NCBI GenBank assembly: GCA_965247355.1
Contig: OZ252011.1
Location: 3,348,001-3,412,000 of the forward strand
Length of the DNA: 64,000 nt
Reading direction: 5' to 3'
Source: RHLJ01 sp965247355
GTDB lineage: Bacteria; Bacteroidota; Rhodothermia; Balneolales; Balneolaceae
Shown here: one piece after another, positions 42,020 through 50,410 of the stretch
Layout: the number at the start of each line of letters is the position of its first letter
How positions within the stretch are numbered: the stretch's first letter is position 1
The notes under the pieces: model-generated
Databases searched by the model: none
What the model was told of the DNA's origin: nothing
Seen by the model: the letters and a program-made list of their open reading frames with translations, nothing else
Position numbers and translations under genes: made by a program

Positions 42020-42201
42020 TTCTGCTCAAACGCACAGCTCTCGCCCCGGCAACACTCTTCGGTATTGATGCCGCACGCTGAGCACTGTCCATGACCATGT
42101 ACCCAAACCAATTCGGCATGTTGCCCGCAGTACACACATCTTCTGGGTTGCTGAGCTTGTTTCGTTGCTTCTTTAGAATCAGCTTTTGGTGAGTTCGTCA
42201 T
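42013..42201 (-). CDS. Small zinc-ribbon protein
   Basis: A 62-residue Cys-rich protein. The core is RRCVYCGQHAELVWVHGHGQ then CSACGINTEECC and a final CRGESC-type Cys; the two Cys-x-x-Cys knuckles at 22/25 and 40/43 should bind zinc. I recall very similar short proteins in Bacteroidota but no named function. Its ATG (42199-42201) lies 23 bases inside the end of the MBL-fold hydrolase gene, so translation may be coupled. The N-terminal 15 residues are poorly conserved-looking and a shorter form is possible. Confidence 0.75.
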   Translation of the reverse strand: MTNSPKADSKEATKQAQQPRRCVYCGQHAELVWVHGHGQCSACGINTEECCRGESCAFEQNQ

Positions 42202-43087
42202 AAGCCGTATTGATATTAAATTCTAAGGTCAAACCCCATCCCGGAGCCTGGAAATCTTCAAAGCCTTTTAGTACCGGAATGCTTGCAATTTCTTCTTTTG
42301 ATTGTCCTGCATCTATTCCTCGCTGAGTAAATGCCATAAGTTCTTCAAGGAAATCACTTTTACGAAGTACATCGCCTTTGGAAGCCTGAATTCCAAAATT
42401 CGAATTACCGTGACCACAAATATAAATGGCATCAGATGGAAGGTCATCAGTAGTCATTCTTAGTACTTTTATCCAGTTTTGGATATCGGCACCAGCACCC
42501 GGATCGATATATGGATAACATCTATTGAAAACCAAATCTCCCATATGTGCGATATTAGCTTTTTCAAAATAGATCACAGAATCACCACCTGTATGTGCCG
42601 GACCATAGTGTGTTGCATGAATGATTTCATCCCCAACATCCTGACTCCATTTCTCTGAAAAAGTCATATCTGCTGTTACCTGAGCATCTACCGCTTCCTG
42701 TCCCTGGTTCTCCGCTGCTTTCATTTGATAGCCGGGAACATTTTCATGAGCAACTATATGTTCGGTGTAGTCTTTAAATGCGATATTTCCGGCAGTATGA
42801 TCTCCATGGTGATGGGTATTGATCAGATAATCCATCTTACGGTTTGTTCTTTCTTTTAATCCGGTGATGCAATTAGCTGCAGAGTCTGGAAATTGTGCAT
42901 CTACTGCGACTAAAGCATTATCGTTAATCAGCCAGCCGATAGTTCCGCCTCTTTCGGTATATACACCAACATTTCTTCGGATTAATGAAAAATCCCTCCG
43001 AAAGAGTATACTGGAAAAAGCATTGAAAGGAAGCATTGTTCCTGCACCAACAAGTGCAGTATTAAAAAGAAATTTGCGGCGATCCAT
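42179..43087 (-). CDS. Tat-exported MBL-fold metallo-hydrolase
   Basis: A 302-residue exported hydrolase. MDRRKFLFNTALVGAG is a Tat-type signal (twin Arg). The metallo-beta-lactamase fold ligands are all present: His92, His94, Asp96 and His97 in NTHHHGDHTAG, His165 in GPAHTGGD, Asp184 in AHMGDLVF and His226 in CGHGNS. The family includes quinoprotein-relay and lactonase-like enzymes, and the substrate is unknown. It shares an operon with the zinc-ribbon gene overlapping its 3' end. Confidence 0.92.
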   Translation of the reverse strand: MDRRKFLFNTALVGAGTMLPFNAFSSILFRRDFSLIRRNVGVYTERGGTIGWLINDNALVAVDAQFPDSAANCITGLKERTNRKMDYLINTHHHGDHTAGNIAFKDYTEHIVAHENVPGYQMKAAENQGQEAVDAQVTADMTFSEKWSQDVGDEIIHATHYGPAHTGGDSVIYFEKANIAHMGDLVFNRCYPYIDPGAGADIQNWIKVLRMTTDDLPSDAIYICGHGNSNFGIQASKGDVLRKSDFLEELMAFTQRGIDAGQSKEEIASIPVLKGFEDFQAPGWGLTLEFNINTAYDELTKS

Positions 43088-43161
43088 AAGCGTGATGTTA
43101 CTGATAAGTTAAAAGAATCAACCAAACAACCAGAAGAAAAGCAAGATCGTTTGTTAGTTAG

Positions 43162-43181
43162 CCCCGGGATTTATTCCGGGG
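43162..43181. repeat. GC-rich hairpin between GroES-like and MBL genes
   Basis: CCCCGG (43162-43167) pairs with CCGGGG (43176-43181) around GATTTATT. No T-run follows on either strand, so it is more like a dispersed intergenic palindrome than a terminator. The 200 bases between the two genes hold no other feature that I can support. Confidence 0.45.
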
Positions 43182-43287
43182 TTATTAAATGAACTACAAA
43201 CATCCCGAGAATCTGGTTAAGTAAAAACATGGATCGATGTCGAAGGGAAGGGCTATATATATCTCTTGAAAAGAAAATTACCTACAA

Positions 43288-43653
43288 CTAATCCTCATCC
43301 CTGATAAGAAGCAAAATCGAAGAGTGTGGAACAATCAGGTACTTTTCATTCTCAAACTCGATCTCAAAAGACCGGCTTTTAAGGAAGATGGCAAGATCAC
43401 CTTCATGTGCCTGCATACCTATATATTTTGTGTCTTCTGTAGCTTTCCATGCTTCATCAACTTCAGGATTCGGAATCGGATAACCGGGACCGGTTTTTAA
43501 AATATATCCGCTTTGAATCTCTTCTTTCTCTTTTACTGAAGCCGGCAGCACTAAGCCGCTTCGGGTGTGAGTTTCCATATCGCGGGGTTTAATCAACACC
43601 CGGTCACCTACTACCACAAATTTGTCGATAGAATTAAGATATTCCTGAATCAT
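43288..43653 (-). CDS. GroES-like co-chaperone (orphan)
   Basis: A 121-residue chaperonin-10 family protein. It has the DRVLIKPRD opening strand, a mobile-loop region RSGLVLPASVKEKEE, SGYILKTGPG and the later GDLAIF and YLIVPHSSILLLI strands. It is longer than typical GroES (about 95) because of an insertion around NPEVDEAWKATEDTKYIG. No groEL is adjacent. Such stand-alone GroES-like proteins occur in Bacteroidota. A role as GroEL cofactor is possible but unproven. Confidence 0.85.
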   Translation of the reverse strand: MIQEYLNSIDKFVVVGDRVLIKPRDMETHTRSGLVLPASVKEKEEIQSGYILKTGPGYPIPNPEVDEAWKATEDTKYIGMQAHEGDLAIFLKSRSFEIEFENEKYLIVPHSSILLLIRDED

Positions 43654-43741
43654 CGAATTATTTTTTTATTGAAGATACAAATAACGAACCTTTTGTGTTC
43701 GACTGCGTGTTAACGCTTTAACGCAAATAATCATTCTAACT

Positions 43742-44587
43742 ATGAACATGAATAACAAACTCTGTGTAATAACAGGAGCGAACTCAGGAATTGGATTTGA
43801 AACGGCAAGAGAGCTGGCAGGGCAAGGTGCATTTATCGTGATGGTTTGCCGGAATGAGGATAAAGCTGAAGCAGCGAAACGGGATATACAACAGGAATAT
43901 CCAAGTAGTGGGATTGATATTGTGATCTGTGATTTCTCCATTCAGGATGAAGTCAGAAAAGCAGCAAAAACAATTAAGTCGTCCTACGAGAAAATTGACG
44001 TTCTGATTAATAATCATGGCTTTATAGCAGGGTCTTACAACGAAACGGTAGATGGATTAGAAGAAACCTTTGCAGTAAATCACATCGGGTATTTTCTGTT
44101 TACAAATTTATTACTCGATTCAATTAAAGCTACCGGGAATGCCCGTATTATAAATGTGGCGTCTGATGCACATAAGGGAGGTAAGTTCAATCCTGATAAT
44201 CTTCAACTGAAAGGTAATTTCAATTATTGGGAAGCATATGGAAATTCAAAGTTGTTCAATATCCTGTTTACTATAGAACTTGCGGATCGGTTAAAAGGAA
44301 CCGGAGTTACTGCTAATTGTTTACATCCGGGAGTAATTAAATCAAATTTTGGAAGCAATAGTACATTCCTCATTAAAGTATTCTGGAAAATTGCGGGACC
44401 CTTTATGAAATCAAATAAGGAAGGCGCTCAGACCACGATTTACTTAGCAACCTCAGATGAAGTTGAAGAAGTAAACGGAGCCTATTTTAAAAATAGTAAG
44501 GTGAAAACGCCATCCGATCATGCTTTAGATAAAGAAGCAGCGGAAAAGCTCTGGGAAATCAGTGAAGAACTATGTGATTTGGATTAA
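43742..44587 (+). CDS. SDR oxidoreductase, retinol-dehydrogenase-like
   Basis: A 281-residue NADP-type SDR. TGANSGIGFETARELA is the cofactor loop, CRNEDKA gives the Arg usual for NADP binding, NNHGF replaces the more common NNAG, and the Tyr-x-x-x-Lys site is YGNSKLFNI. The sequence resembles the RDH11-14/WW-oxidoreductase group; in bacteria the substrate is generally unknown. It starts at ATG 43742 (a second ATG two codons later is possible). Its 3' end overlaps the converging PLD-type gene by 4 bases. Confidence 0.9.
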   Translation: MNMNNKLCVITGANSGIGFETARELAGQGAFIVMVCRNEDKAEAAKRDIQQEYPSSGIDIVICDFSIQDEVRKAAKTIKSSYEKIDVLINNHGFIAGSYNETVDGLEETFAVNHIGYFLFTNLLLDSIKATGNARIINVASDAHKGGKFNPDNLQLKGNFNYWEAYGNSKLFNILFTIELADRLKGTGVTANCLHPGVIKSNFGSNSTFLIKVFWKIAGPFMKSNKEGAQTTIYLATSDEVEEVNGAYFKNSKVKTPSDHALDKEAAEKLWEISEELCDLD

Positions 44588-45726
44588 AGCTCCTGCTTAA
44601 AAATCCGCATAAATGATTCTCCGGCTCTCCTGAACATGCTGCGTTTTTTCCATCTGCCGGGCACTACTTCTTCGGCATCAGAAAGGTCTTCCTCATAATG
44701 CCCGGAAAGCTCTTTGTTGATTTCTTTATCAATCAGAACCAGATTGATTTCATCATCTTTTAGCATGGAGCGCTGATTGAAATTCCCGGAGCCTATACAA
44801 CTTAGTTCATTATCTACCAAAATAACTTTAGCATGCAGCATGGTTTTAGAGTAATAGAATAACTTTACATCAGCATTCAATAAATCCTCGAAGCAATCTT
44901 CTGCAATAACTTTGGTTACCGGTTGATCGGTATGATTTCCTGGGATCATAATCCGAACATCGATCCCTGACTTAGCTGCTGCTGTTAACAAGTTTACCAT
45001 GGTGTCATCGGGATTAAAATAGGCAGTACAAATCCAGATTCGGTTTTTTGCAAGTTTGATAAGTGATTGATACAGCAATACAATATCACTCCATCGTACC
45101 GAAGCGGAAGTGCGTACAGTTTGTATCAGCGTATCCCCGGTTTTTTGGTAGTTATCTTCTCCTACTACATCCAGACTGAGATTATCATTAGCCTCAATCC
45201 AATTCTCAACAAAAGCAGATTTTATACCCGAAACGGCCGGACCGGTAATTTTAAAATGGGTGTCTCTCCATTCTGATGGATTTCGGGCATCTCCTTCCCA
45301 TTCCTCAGCAATACCAACTCCGCCCGTGAAAGCAATTTCATCATCGCAAACCAAAATTTTACGATGTGTTCTGTTATCTGTTTTCCAGATTTTCCACCTG
45401 ATTAATGGTCGGAACCAGATAACATCAACTCCGGAATTGCTCATCATCTCAACGAGCTTTTGTTCCATGGGTAATGCGCCATATGCATCCAAAAGGACAC
45501 GTACAGTAACTCCCTCTTTTGCTCTTTGGGATAAAGCCTCAGCAAATCTTGTTGCTACAGATCCTTTCCAATAAACAAACGTTAGGAAATCGATGGTTTT
45601 GGATGCTTGTTTGATAGCATCCAACATGGCAGGGAAAATCTGATCACCATTCTTTAAAACAGAAACGGAATTCCCTTCAGAGAAAGGAATTCCGATCGTT
45701 TGTTCTAAAACTTGTTGGTTATCCAA
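44584..45726 (-). CDS. Phospholipase D-like/cardiolipin-synthase-like protein
   Basis: A 380-residue protein with two HKD motifs: THRKILVCDDEIAFTGG in the first half and LHAKVILVDNELSCIGSGNF in the second. The fold transfers phosphatidyl groups; cardiolipin synthase-like (ClsB-type) soluble forms of similar length lack N-terminal membrane helices, as here. DNA- or phospholipid-hydrolysing activity cannot be excluded. The gene is followed on the opposite strand by the SDR gene and preceded, on its own strand, by two small membrane-protein genes. Confidence 0.9.
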   Translation of the reverse strand: MDNQQVLEQTIGIPFSEGNSVSVLKNGDQIFPAMLDAIKQASKTIDFLTFVYWKGSVATRFAEALSQRAKEGVTVRVLLDAYGALPMEQKLVEMMSNSGVDVIWFRPLIRWKIWKTDNRTHRKILVCDDEIAFTGGVGIAEEWEGDARNPSEWRDTHFKITGPAVSGIKSAFVENWIEANDNLSLDVVGEDNYQKTGDTLIQTVRTSASVRWSDIVLLYQSLIKLAKNRIWICTAYFNPDDTMVNLLTAAAKSGIDVRIMIPGNHTDQPVTKVIAEDCFEDLLNADVKLFYYSKTMLHAKVILVDNELSCIGSGNFNQRSMLKDDEINLVLIDKEINKELSGHYEEDLSDAEEVVPGRWKKRSMFRRAGESFMRIFKQEL

Positions 45727-45737
45727 TTATTGAGTTG

Positions 45738-45902
45738 CTAGGTTTTGGGATTCCTGCCCATAATAAGCGAAACCACGAAAAGAACAACAAATACATAAAA
45801 GAAAATTTTTGCGATTCCTACTGCTGCTCCGGCAATTCCACCGAAACCAAGTATTGCTGCGATTAACGCAACAACAAAAAGAGTAATACTCCATCGTAAC
45901 AT
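45738..45902 (-). CDS. Small membrane protein, DUF1328/UPF0391 family
   Basis: A 54-residue protein (MLRWSITLFVVALIAAILGF start, then GGIAGAAVGIAKIFFYVFVV and LIMGRNPKT end). Two hydrophobic segments and the Gly-rich turn match the UPF0391/DUF1328 family, which tends to be stress-related in bacteria. Length matches the family's usual 50-60 residues. It lies 11 bases upstream of the PLD-type start and 10 bases downstream of the next small gene on the same strand. Confidence 0.85.
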   Translation of the reverse strand: MLRWSITLFVVALIAAILGFGGIAGAAVGIAKIFFYVFVVLFVVSLIMGRNPKT

Positions 45903-45912
45903 AGTATCACCT

Positions 45913-46110
45913 TTACTTAGCTCTTGTTATTACTATTCCTGCCAGTATCACTACAGCAGATACTAAAACGGGTAAATAATCTCCGGTACTGACTGCAATA
46001 TCAGCTCCAAATGCTTCAAAAGATTCGGAATCCTGGAAATATTGGTATCCGAAATACAGAACCCCTAATAATCCACCTCCAGCTAAAATGCTTCCTACTG
46101 TCTTTTTCAT
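45913..46110 (-). CDS. Small membrane protein, possibly DUF3185-like
   Basis: A 65-residue protein with two hydrophobic segments (about 5-24 and 47-62) around a short polar loop (QDSESFEAFGADIAVSTG). It resembles small general-stress membrane proteins of the DUF3185 type, but I am not certain. It starts the minus-strand run with the UPF0391 and PLD-type genes and is divergent from the large exported protein at 46260. Confidence 0.6.
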   Translation of the reverse strand: MKKTVGSILAGGGLLGVLYFGYQYFQDSESFEAFGADIAVSTGDYLPVLVSAVVILAGIVITRAK

Positions 46111-46161
46111 AATGTGTGTAATTAGTTAGTGTTTATATAATGGAAGTGGAAGAGAGTCTGA

Positions 46162-46188
46162 TTTGTTTCGATATCTAATTTAACTTTG
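46162..46188 (+). promoter_or_regulatory. Possible Bacteroidota-type promoter
   Basis: TAACTTTG (46181-46188) matches the -7 consensus TAnnTTTG. A TTTG at 46162 is a possible -33 element, but the spacing is shorter than usual. It would drive the gene at 46260, about 70 bases downstream. Confidence 0.3.
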
Positions 46189-46200
46189 AAAATTCACTTG

Positions 46201-46225
46201 TTGTATATCTATAAATTATATACAA
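46201..46225. promoter_or_regulatory. Perfect inverted repeat in the divergent intergenic region
   Basis: TTGTATAT (46201-46208) and ATATACAA (46218-46225) with a 9-base AT-rich spacer, between the small membrane-protein genes and the large exported protein. It may be an operator or a transcript 5'-end hairpin. Confidence 0.35.
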
Positions 46226-46259
46226 TTAGTGAGCCCTATACCAACCCAGCCTACCCCGT

Positions 46260-48275
46260 ATGAGTATCATAAAATCTTTAAAATGGATTACCTTCATTCT
46301 GTTAATACCAGTAACAACATTAGCTCAGAGCAGTATTCCACCTGAATACCGGGGGACAGATGAAGCGATAGCCAGAGGAATATTAGAAGGAAACCTTTTC
46401 CAAACTAATTTTCGAAACCATGGTGAGCATTCCCGTTGGTCAGATTTTCCATTTGGAATTTACCCAAGGGACTTTGGAAGCCCTCATCTATTTGGATTTG
46501 GTTTTTTAATAGCTGCCAGGGTTCCCGGAGAAAGAGAAAAATGGGCGGGATACTATGGAGAAGACGCCACTGATACTATGTTAAAATCATTAATTATAAA
46601 TTATCGTGATGCAGGCCTTAGGCTCAGTCCTTATACCGGAGATATATGGGGCTGGCTTCCATTACCAGGATTTAATAACCCTGATAGATTAAATGAACTC
46701 TTACAGGCAGAATCAGTTCCTGCTTCATCTAATGATAAAACTTCCTGGCCTGAATTTTGGCCGGATCGTATGGATGAAACAGACCCGGGTTGGCCGGATT
46801 CATGGAATGGATTCAGAGGGCGTGGTTTGGCAAATGGCGATCAGGAGACATTCTATGTAATGGATGATTTTTCAGACTTAGAGTATTCTTTTGGCATAGA
46901 AGTAGAAGGGCCACATAGCGACCAAGGTGTTTATATTCCTGTTCCATCTGATTCAACAATAGGAGGGTTAGGGACACAAGTCGAAGTGCGTACATTTCAA
47001 TTTGAGGACATTGTTTCAGAGGATATTTTATTTACCCAGTACCGTACAACAAACGTAAGTGAGAAAGATTTAGAAGATGTATGGACAGGAACGATAACAC
47101 ATTTTGCTCCGGGTTTTGACCAGGTTGAATATAAGCACGACCAAAATCTGATCTATTTTTGGGATAGTGATGGCACTGGTGGCAATCCTTCTTTTGCAGG
47201 TCAACCTTCATCACTTCTTAGATATACAGGGCTACTGATACTAGAATATTCTTCTTTAGAGGATAATGGAATTGATGAAGATGAGGATGGAATCATCGAT
47301 GAATCTAAATTCAATGGCCCAGGAGAATTAATCGAAGGAAAAGCTGCTATTGATACCTACCTGGAAGCTAATTACAACATGGAATTATTTAATCAGAAAC
47401 ATATTGATCTGGAAGAATTCCCGGCTTATAAGGTGCAACGATGGTGGACGGGTGATGAGGATTTAGATTGGGTAGGCTTTGATGATATAAATGGAAACGG
47501 GTCTAAAGATGAAGCCGAATCATTAATAGATGACGTAGGTAAAGATGGTCTTGGTCCAGATGCGAATAACTACCCCGGACCCGATGAGGGGGAAGGTGAT
47601 GGAATTCCTACTCAAGGTGAACCGAATTTTGGAGAGCAGGATATGCTGGAAGCGGAACTAGGTAATCTGGTTAGTTTTATTGATGTCAAACCAAGACCTT
47701 ATTATGAGTCAGGAGATAACTTAAGAGGTGATTGGCTTTTTGATCAGGTTGTATTTAATCAGTTTGACAATCCCCGTTTTCTATTTTTGTCATTTTCCAC
47801 AGGTGATGAACCGTTTCTTTTAATGGGAGTTGGTCCTCACTCCTTAAAAAAGAATACGTCTTCTTATTTTACTACTGCTCTAATTTTTGGTGAAGATGAA
47901 GAAGACTTGTTGAAAAACGCCGAAGTGGCACGCACAATCTACGAAAGTGATTATGGACAAAGTCAGTTATTGACCTCAAATGAGCCGGAACCTAGTGGTT
48001 CAATTCCTGACCAGTTTTCACTTTCCCAAAATTATCCGAACCCGTTCAACCCGACTACAAATATTGAGTTCAGTCTTTCAAAGTCAGCTCCGGTAACGCT
48101 AACCGTATTTGATATCACCGGCAGAAAAGTACAATCTCTGTTTTTGAATAAGTCCTTTAATGCGGGTACTCATACTGTACAATTCGATGCAGATAATCTT
48201 TCAAGTGGTGTATACATTTACAGATTGGAAGTAGCCGGAGAGGTGTTTACCAAAAAGCTAACGTTGATTAAATAA
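46260..48275 (+). CDS. Large exported protein with type-A sorting domain, paralogue 1
   Basis: A 671-residue exported protein (signal peptide SLKWITFILLIPVTTLAQ). The middle has calcium-loop-like acidic segments (DEDEDGIIDESKFNG, DINGNGSKDEAE) and a DNYPGPDEGEGDGIPTQGEP-like turn typical of large uncharacterised surface proteins in Balneolota/Rhodothermota. It ends in a sorting domain (LSQNYPNPFNPTTNIEF, SSGVYIYRLEV, terminal KLTLIK). It is followed after 19 bases by its paralogue in one transcript. The cargo role is unknown. Confidence 0.8.
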   Translation: MSIIKSLKWITFILLIPVTTLAQSSIPPEYRGTDEAIARGILEGNLFQTNFRNHGEHSRWSDFPFGIYPRDFGSPHLFGFGFLIAARVPGEREKWAGYYGEDATDTMLKSLIINYRDAGLRLSPYTGDIWGWLPLPGFNNPDRLNELLQAESVPASSNDKTSWPEFWPDRMDETDPGWPDSWNGFRGRGLANGDQETFYVMDDFSDLEYSFGIEVEGPHSDQGVYIPVPSDSTIGGLGTQVEVRTFQFEDIVSEDILFTQYRTTNVSEKDLEDVWTGTITHFAPGFDQVEYKHDQNLIYFWDSDGTGGNPSFAGQPSSLLRYTGLLILEYSSLEDNGIDEDEDGIIDESKFNGPGELIEGKAAIDTYLEANYNMELFNQKHIDLEEFPAYKVQRWWTGDEDLDWVGFDDINGNGSKDEAESLIDDVGKDGLGPDANNYPGPDEGEGDGIPTQGEPNFGEQDMLEAELGNLVSFIDVKPRPYYESGDNLRGDWLFDQVVFNQFDNPRFLFLSFSTGDEPFLLMGVGPHSLKKNTSSYFTTALIFGEDEEDLLKNAEVARTIYESDYGQSQLLTSNEPEPSGSIPDQFSLSQNYPNPFNPTTNIEFSLSKSAPVTLTVFDITGRKVQSLFLNKSFNAGTHTVQFDADNLSSGVYIYRLEVAGEVFTKKLTLIK

Positions 48276-48294
48276 TCACAAAAAGAGAGCCAAT

Positions 48295-50331
48295 ATGATT
48301 AAGAAAAACGGATTCAATAAACTATGCTTTGCTTTTATTCTGATTATTACTTCGTCGGTTAGTGTGTTCGCGCAATCAGATATTCCTAAAGAATACCGGG
48401 GAACTGAAGAAGCGATTGCCAGAGGGGTTTTAAATGGTAATGCTATTCAAACGAACTTCCGGAATCATGGCGAGCATTCAAAGTGGGGTGATACCCCTTG
48501 GGGTATCTGGCCGGTAGACAAAGGAGGGCGACATATTGATGGTTTTGGATTTTTTATGGCTGCTCAGGTAGTCGGTGAAAAAGCAAAATGGTCTCAGTAT
48601 TATGGAGAAGGGGCCAGAGATACTACTCTTAATCCGGTGATTATTAATTATAAACAAGCAGGATTTAGACAAAGCCCCAGAACTGGAGATGCTTATGGTT
48701 GGTTACCTCTCAATGGATTTAATAATGAAAACCGAACAAATGATTTAGGGCAAAAAGAATTGGTTCCTGCCATTTCTGATGACAAAAGGAGTTGGCCGGA
48801 GTTTTGGCCTGATCGACTTGAGGAAACTGATGAAGGTTGGAAAGATTCGTGGAATGGGTTTAGGGGAAGAGGTTTAGTAAATGGTGACTTGGAGACTTTC
48901 TATATGATGGATGATTTTTCTGATTTGGAATATGCGATTGGTCTGGAAACAGATGGTCCCCATAGCGAATGGGGAGTGTATATTCCAAGCCCTTCTGATT
49001 CTACCATTGGCGGATTAGGGACCCAGGTTGAAGTTAGACATTTTCAATTTAATGATGTGTTTTCCAGTGATATGCTGTTTACCCAATATCGTATTACCAA
49101 TGTAAGCGAGAAGGATTTGGAAGAAGTATGGACTGGTATGGCTCTTGAGTCTGGTTTAGGCTTTGAAGAAATTGATGATAACGCTGAATTTCTTCCGGAG
49201 GAGAATCTGGTTATTTTTTGGGATAGCGATGGAGTTGGGGAACCTACATTTGCAGGAGGAGGACCTTATGAACTTGGCTATGTTGGTCTTTTAATTCTTG
49301 AATATTCGACCATAGAAACAAATGCGCTGGATGATGACAATGATGGTATTATTGATGAATCAAAATTCAATGGTCCCGGTGAATTAATTGAAGGAAAAGC
49401 TGCTATTGATACCTACCTGGAAGCAAACTACAATATGGAGAGGTTCCGGCAGGTCTATGTTGATCTCGAAAATTTCCCCGCTTACCAGGCAGAGTACTGG
49501 TGGACGGGCGATGAGGACATGGATTGGGTGGCATTTGAGGATTTAGATGGAGATGGAATACAGAATGAAGATGAGCAGCTTATAGACGATGTAGGTCGTG
49601 ATGGATTAGCACCTCACCATGAAAACTATCCGGGACCAGATGAAGGCGAAGGGGACGGTATTCCAACTCATGGAGAACCCAATTTCGGAGAATTGGATAT
49701 GCTCGAGGCTGAAAATATACCGCAGTTTAGCTTTGTTGATTTAGGAATAAGAAGTACGTACGCATCCGGGAGCAATCTAAGAGATGATACCTGGTTGTTT
49801 GGACAAATTAAAGACCATCAGTTTGAGTCTGAACCAGAACCAATATCTATTAATAACGAAGAACCGTTTATGCTTGGTGGTATTGGACCTTATTCCTTAA
49901 AACAAAATACCTCTGCCTATTTTACCATCGCTCTGATTTTTGGAGAAGATCGGGAAGAATTGCTAAAAAACGTTCGATATGCACGACTGATTCACGAAAT
50001 TGATTACGGTCAAAGTCCGTTTTATACAATTCCTATTTCAAATGAAGAAGTTATTGAAACGCCAGAGAAGTTTTCACTTTCCCAAAATTATCCCAACCCG
50101 TTCAACCCGACTACCAATATTGAGTTCAGTCTATCAAAGTCAGCTCCGGTAACGCTAACTGTATTTGATATCACCGGAAGACAGGTTCAGTCGTTGATTA
50201 CAAATAAGTCTTATCCTGCCGGCACGCATTCGGTTCAGTTTGATGCCGGTAATCTATCTTCAGGAGTATACATGTACAGGCTGGAAGTAGCCGGAGAGGT
50301 GTTCACTAAAAAGCTAACGTTGATTAAGTAG
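48295..50331 (+). CDS. Large exported protein with type-A sorting domain, paralogue 2
   Basis: A 678-residue exported protein (signal peptide NKLCFAFILIITSSVSVFAQ) and colinear paralogue of the preceding gene. Shared blocks include IPxEYRGTxEAIARG near the N-terminus, SWPEFWPDR, IGGLGTQVEVR, FNGPGELIEGKAAIDTYL and the whole C-terminal sorting domain. It keeps the acidic calcium-like loops (DDNDGIIDESK, EDLDGDGIQNEDE). The sorting domain is almost identical to paralogue 1 at the DNA level while intervening parts differ, as expected from gene conversion or strong constraint. Confidence 0.8.
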   Translation: MIKKNGFNKLCFAFILIITSSVSVFAQSDIPKEYRGTEEAIARGVLNGNAIQTNFRNHGEHSKWGDTPWGIWPVDKGGRHIDGFGFFMAAQVVGEKAKWSQYYGEGARDTTLNPVIINYKQAGFRQSPRTGDAYGWLPLNGFNNENRTNDLGQKELVPAISDDKRSWPEFWPDRLEETDEGWKDSWNGFRGRGLVNGDLETFYMMDDFSDLEYAIGLETDGPHSEWGVYIPSPSDSTIGGLGTQVEVRHFQFNDVFSSDMLFTQYRITNVSEKDLEEVWTGMALESGLGFEEIDDNAEFLPEENLVIFWDSDGVGEPTFAGGGPYELGYVGLLILEYSTIETNALDDDNDGIIDESKFNGPGELIEGKAAIDTYLEANYNMERFRQVYVDLENFPAYQAEYWWTGDEDMDWVAFEDLDGDGIQNEDEQLIDDVGRDGLAPHHENYPGPDEGEGDGIPTHGEPNFGELDMLEAENIPQFSFVDLGIRSTYASGSNLRDDTWLFGQIKDHQFESEPEPISINNEEPFMLGGIGPYSLKQNTSAYFTIALIFGEDREELLKNVRYARLIHEIDYGQSPFYTIPISNEEVIETPEKFSLSQNYPNPFNPTTNIEFSLSKSAPVTLTVFDITGRQVQSLITNKSYPAGTHSVQFDAGNLSSGVYMYRLEVAGEVFTKKLTLIK

Positions 50332-50410
50332 ATGCCTCATAAACTGTAAAAAATTGTTGGTAGCTGTATCTATATATTCAGCATTGCGTTGAGGGTTGGA
50401 AACTCGAGCT

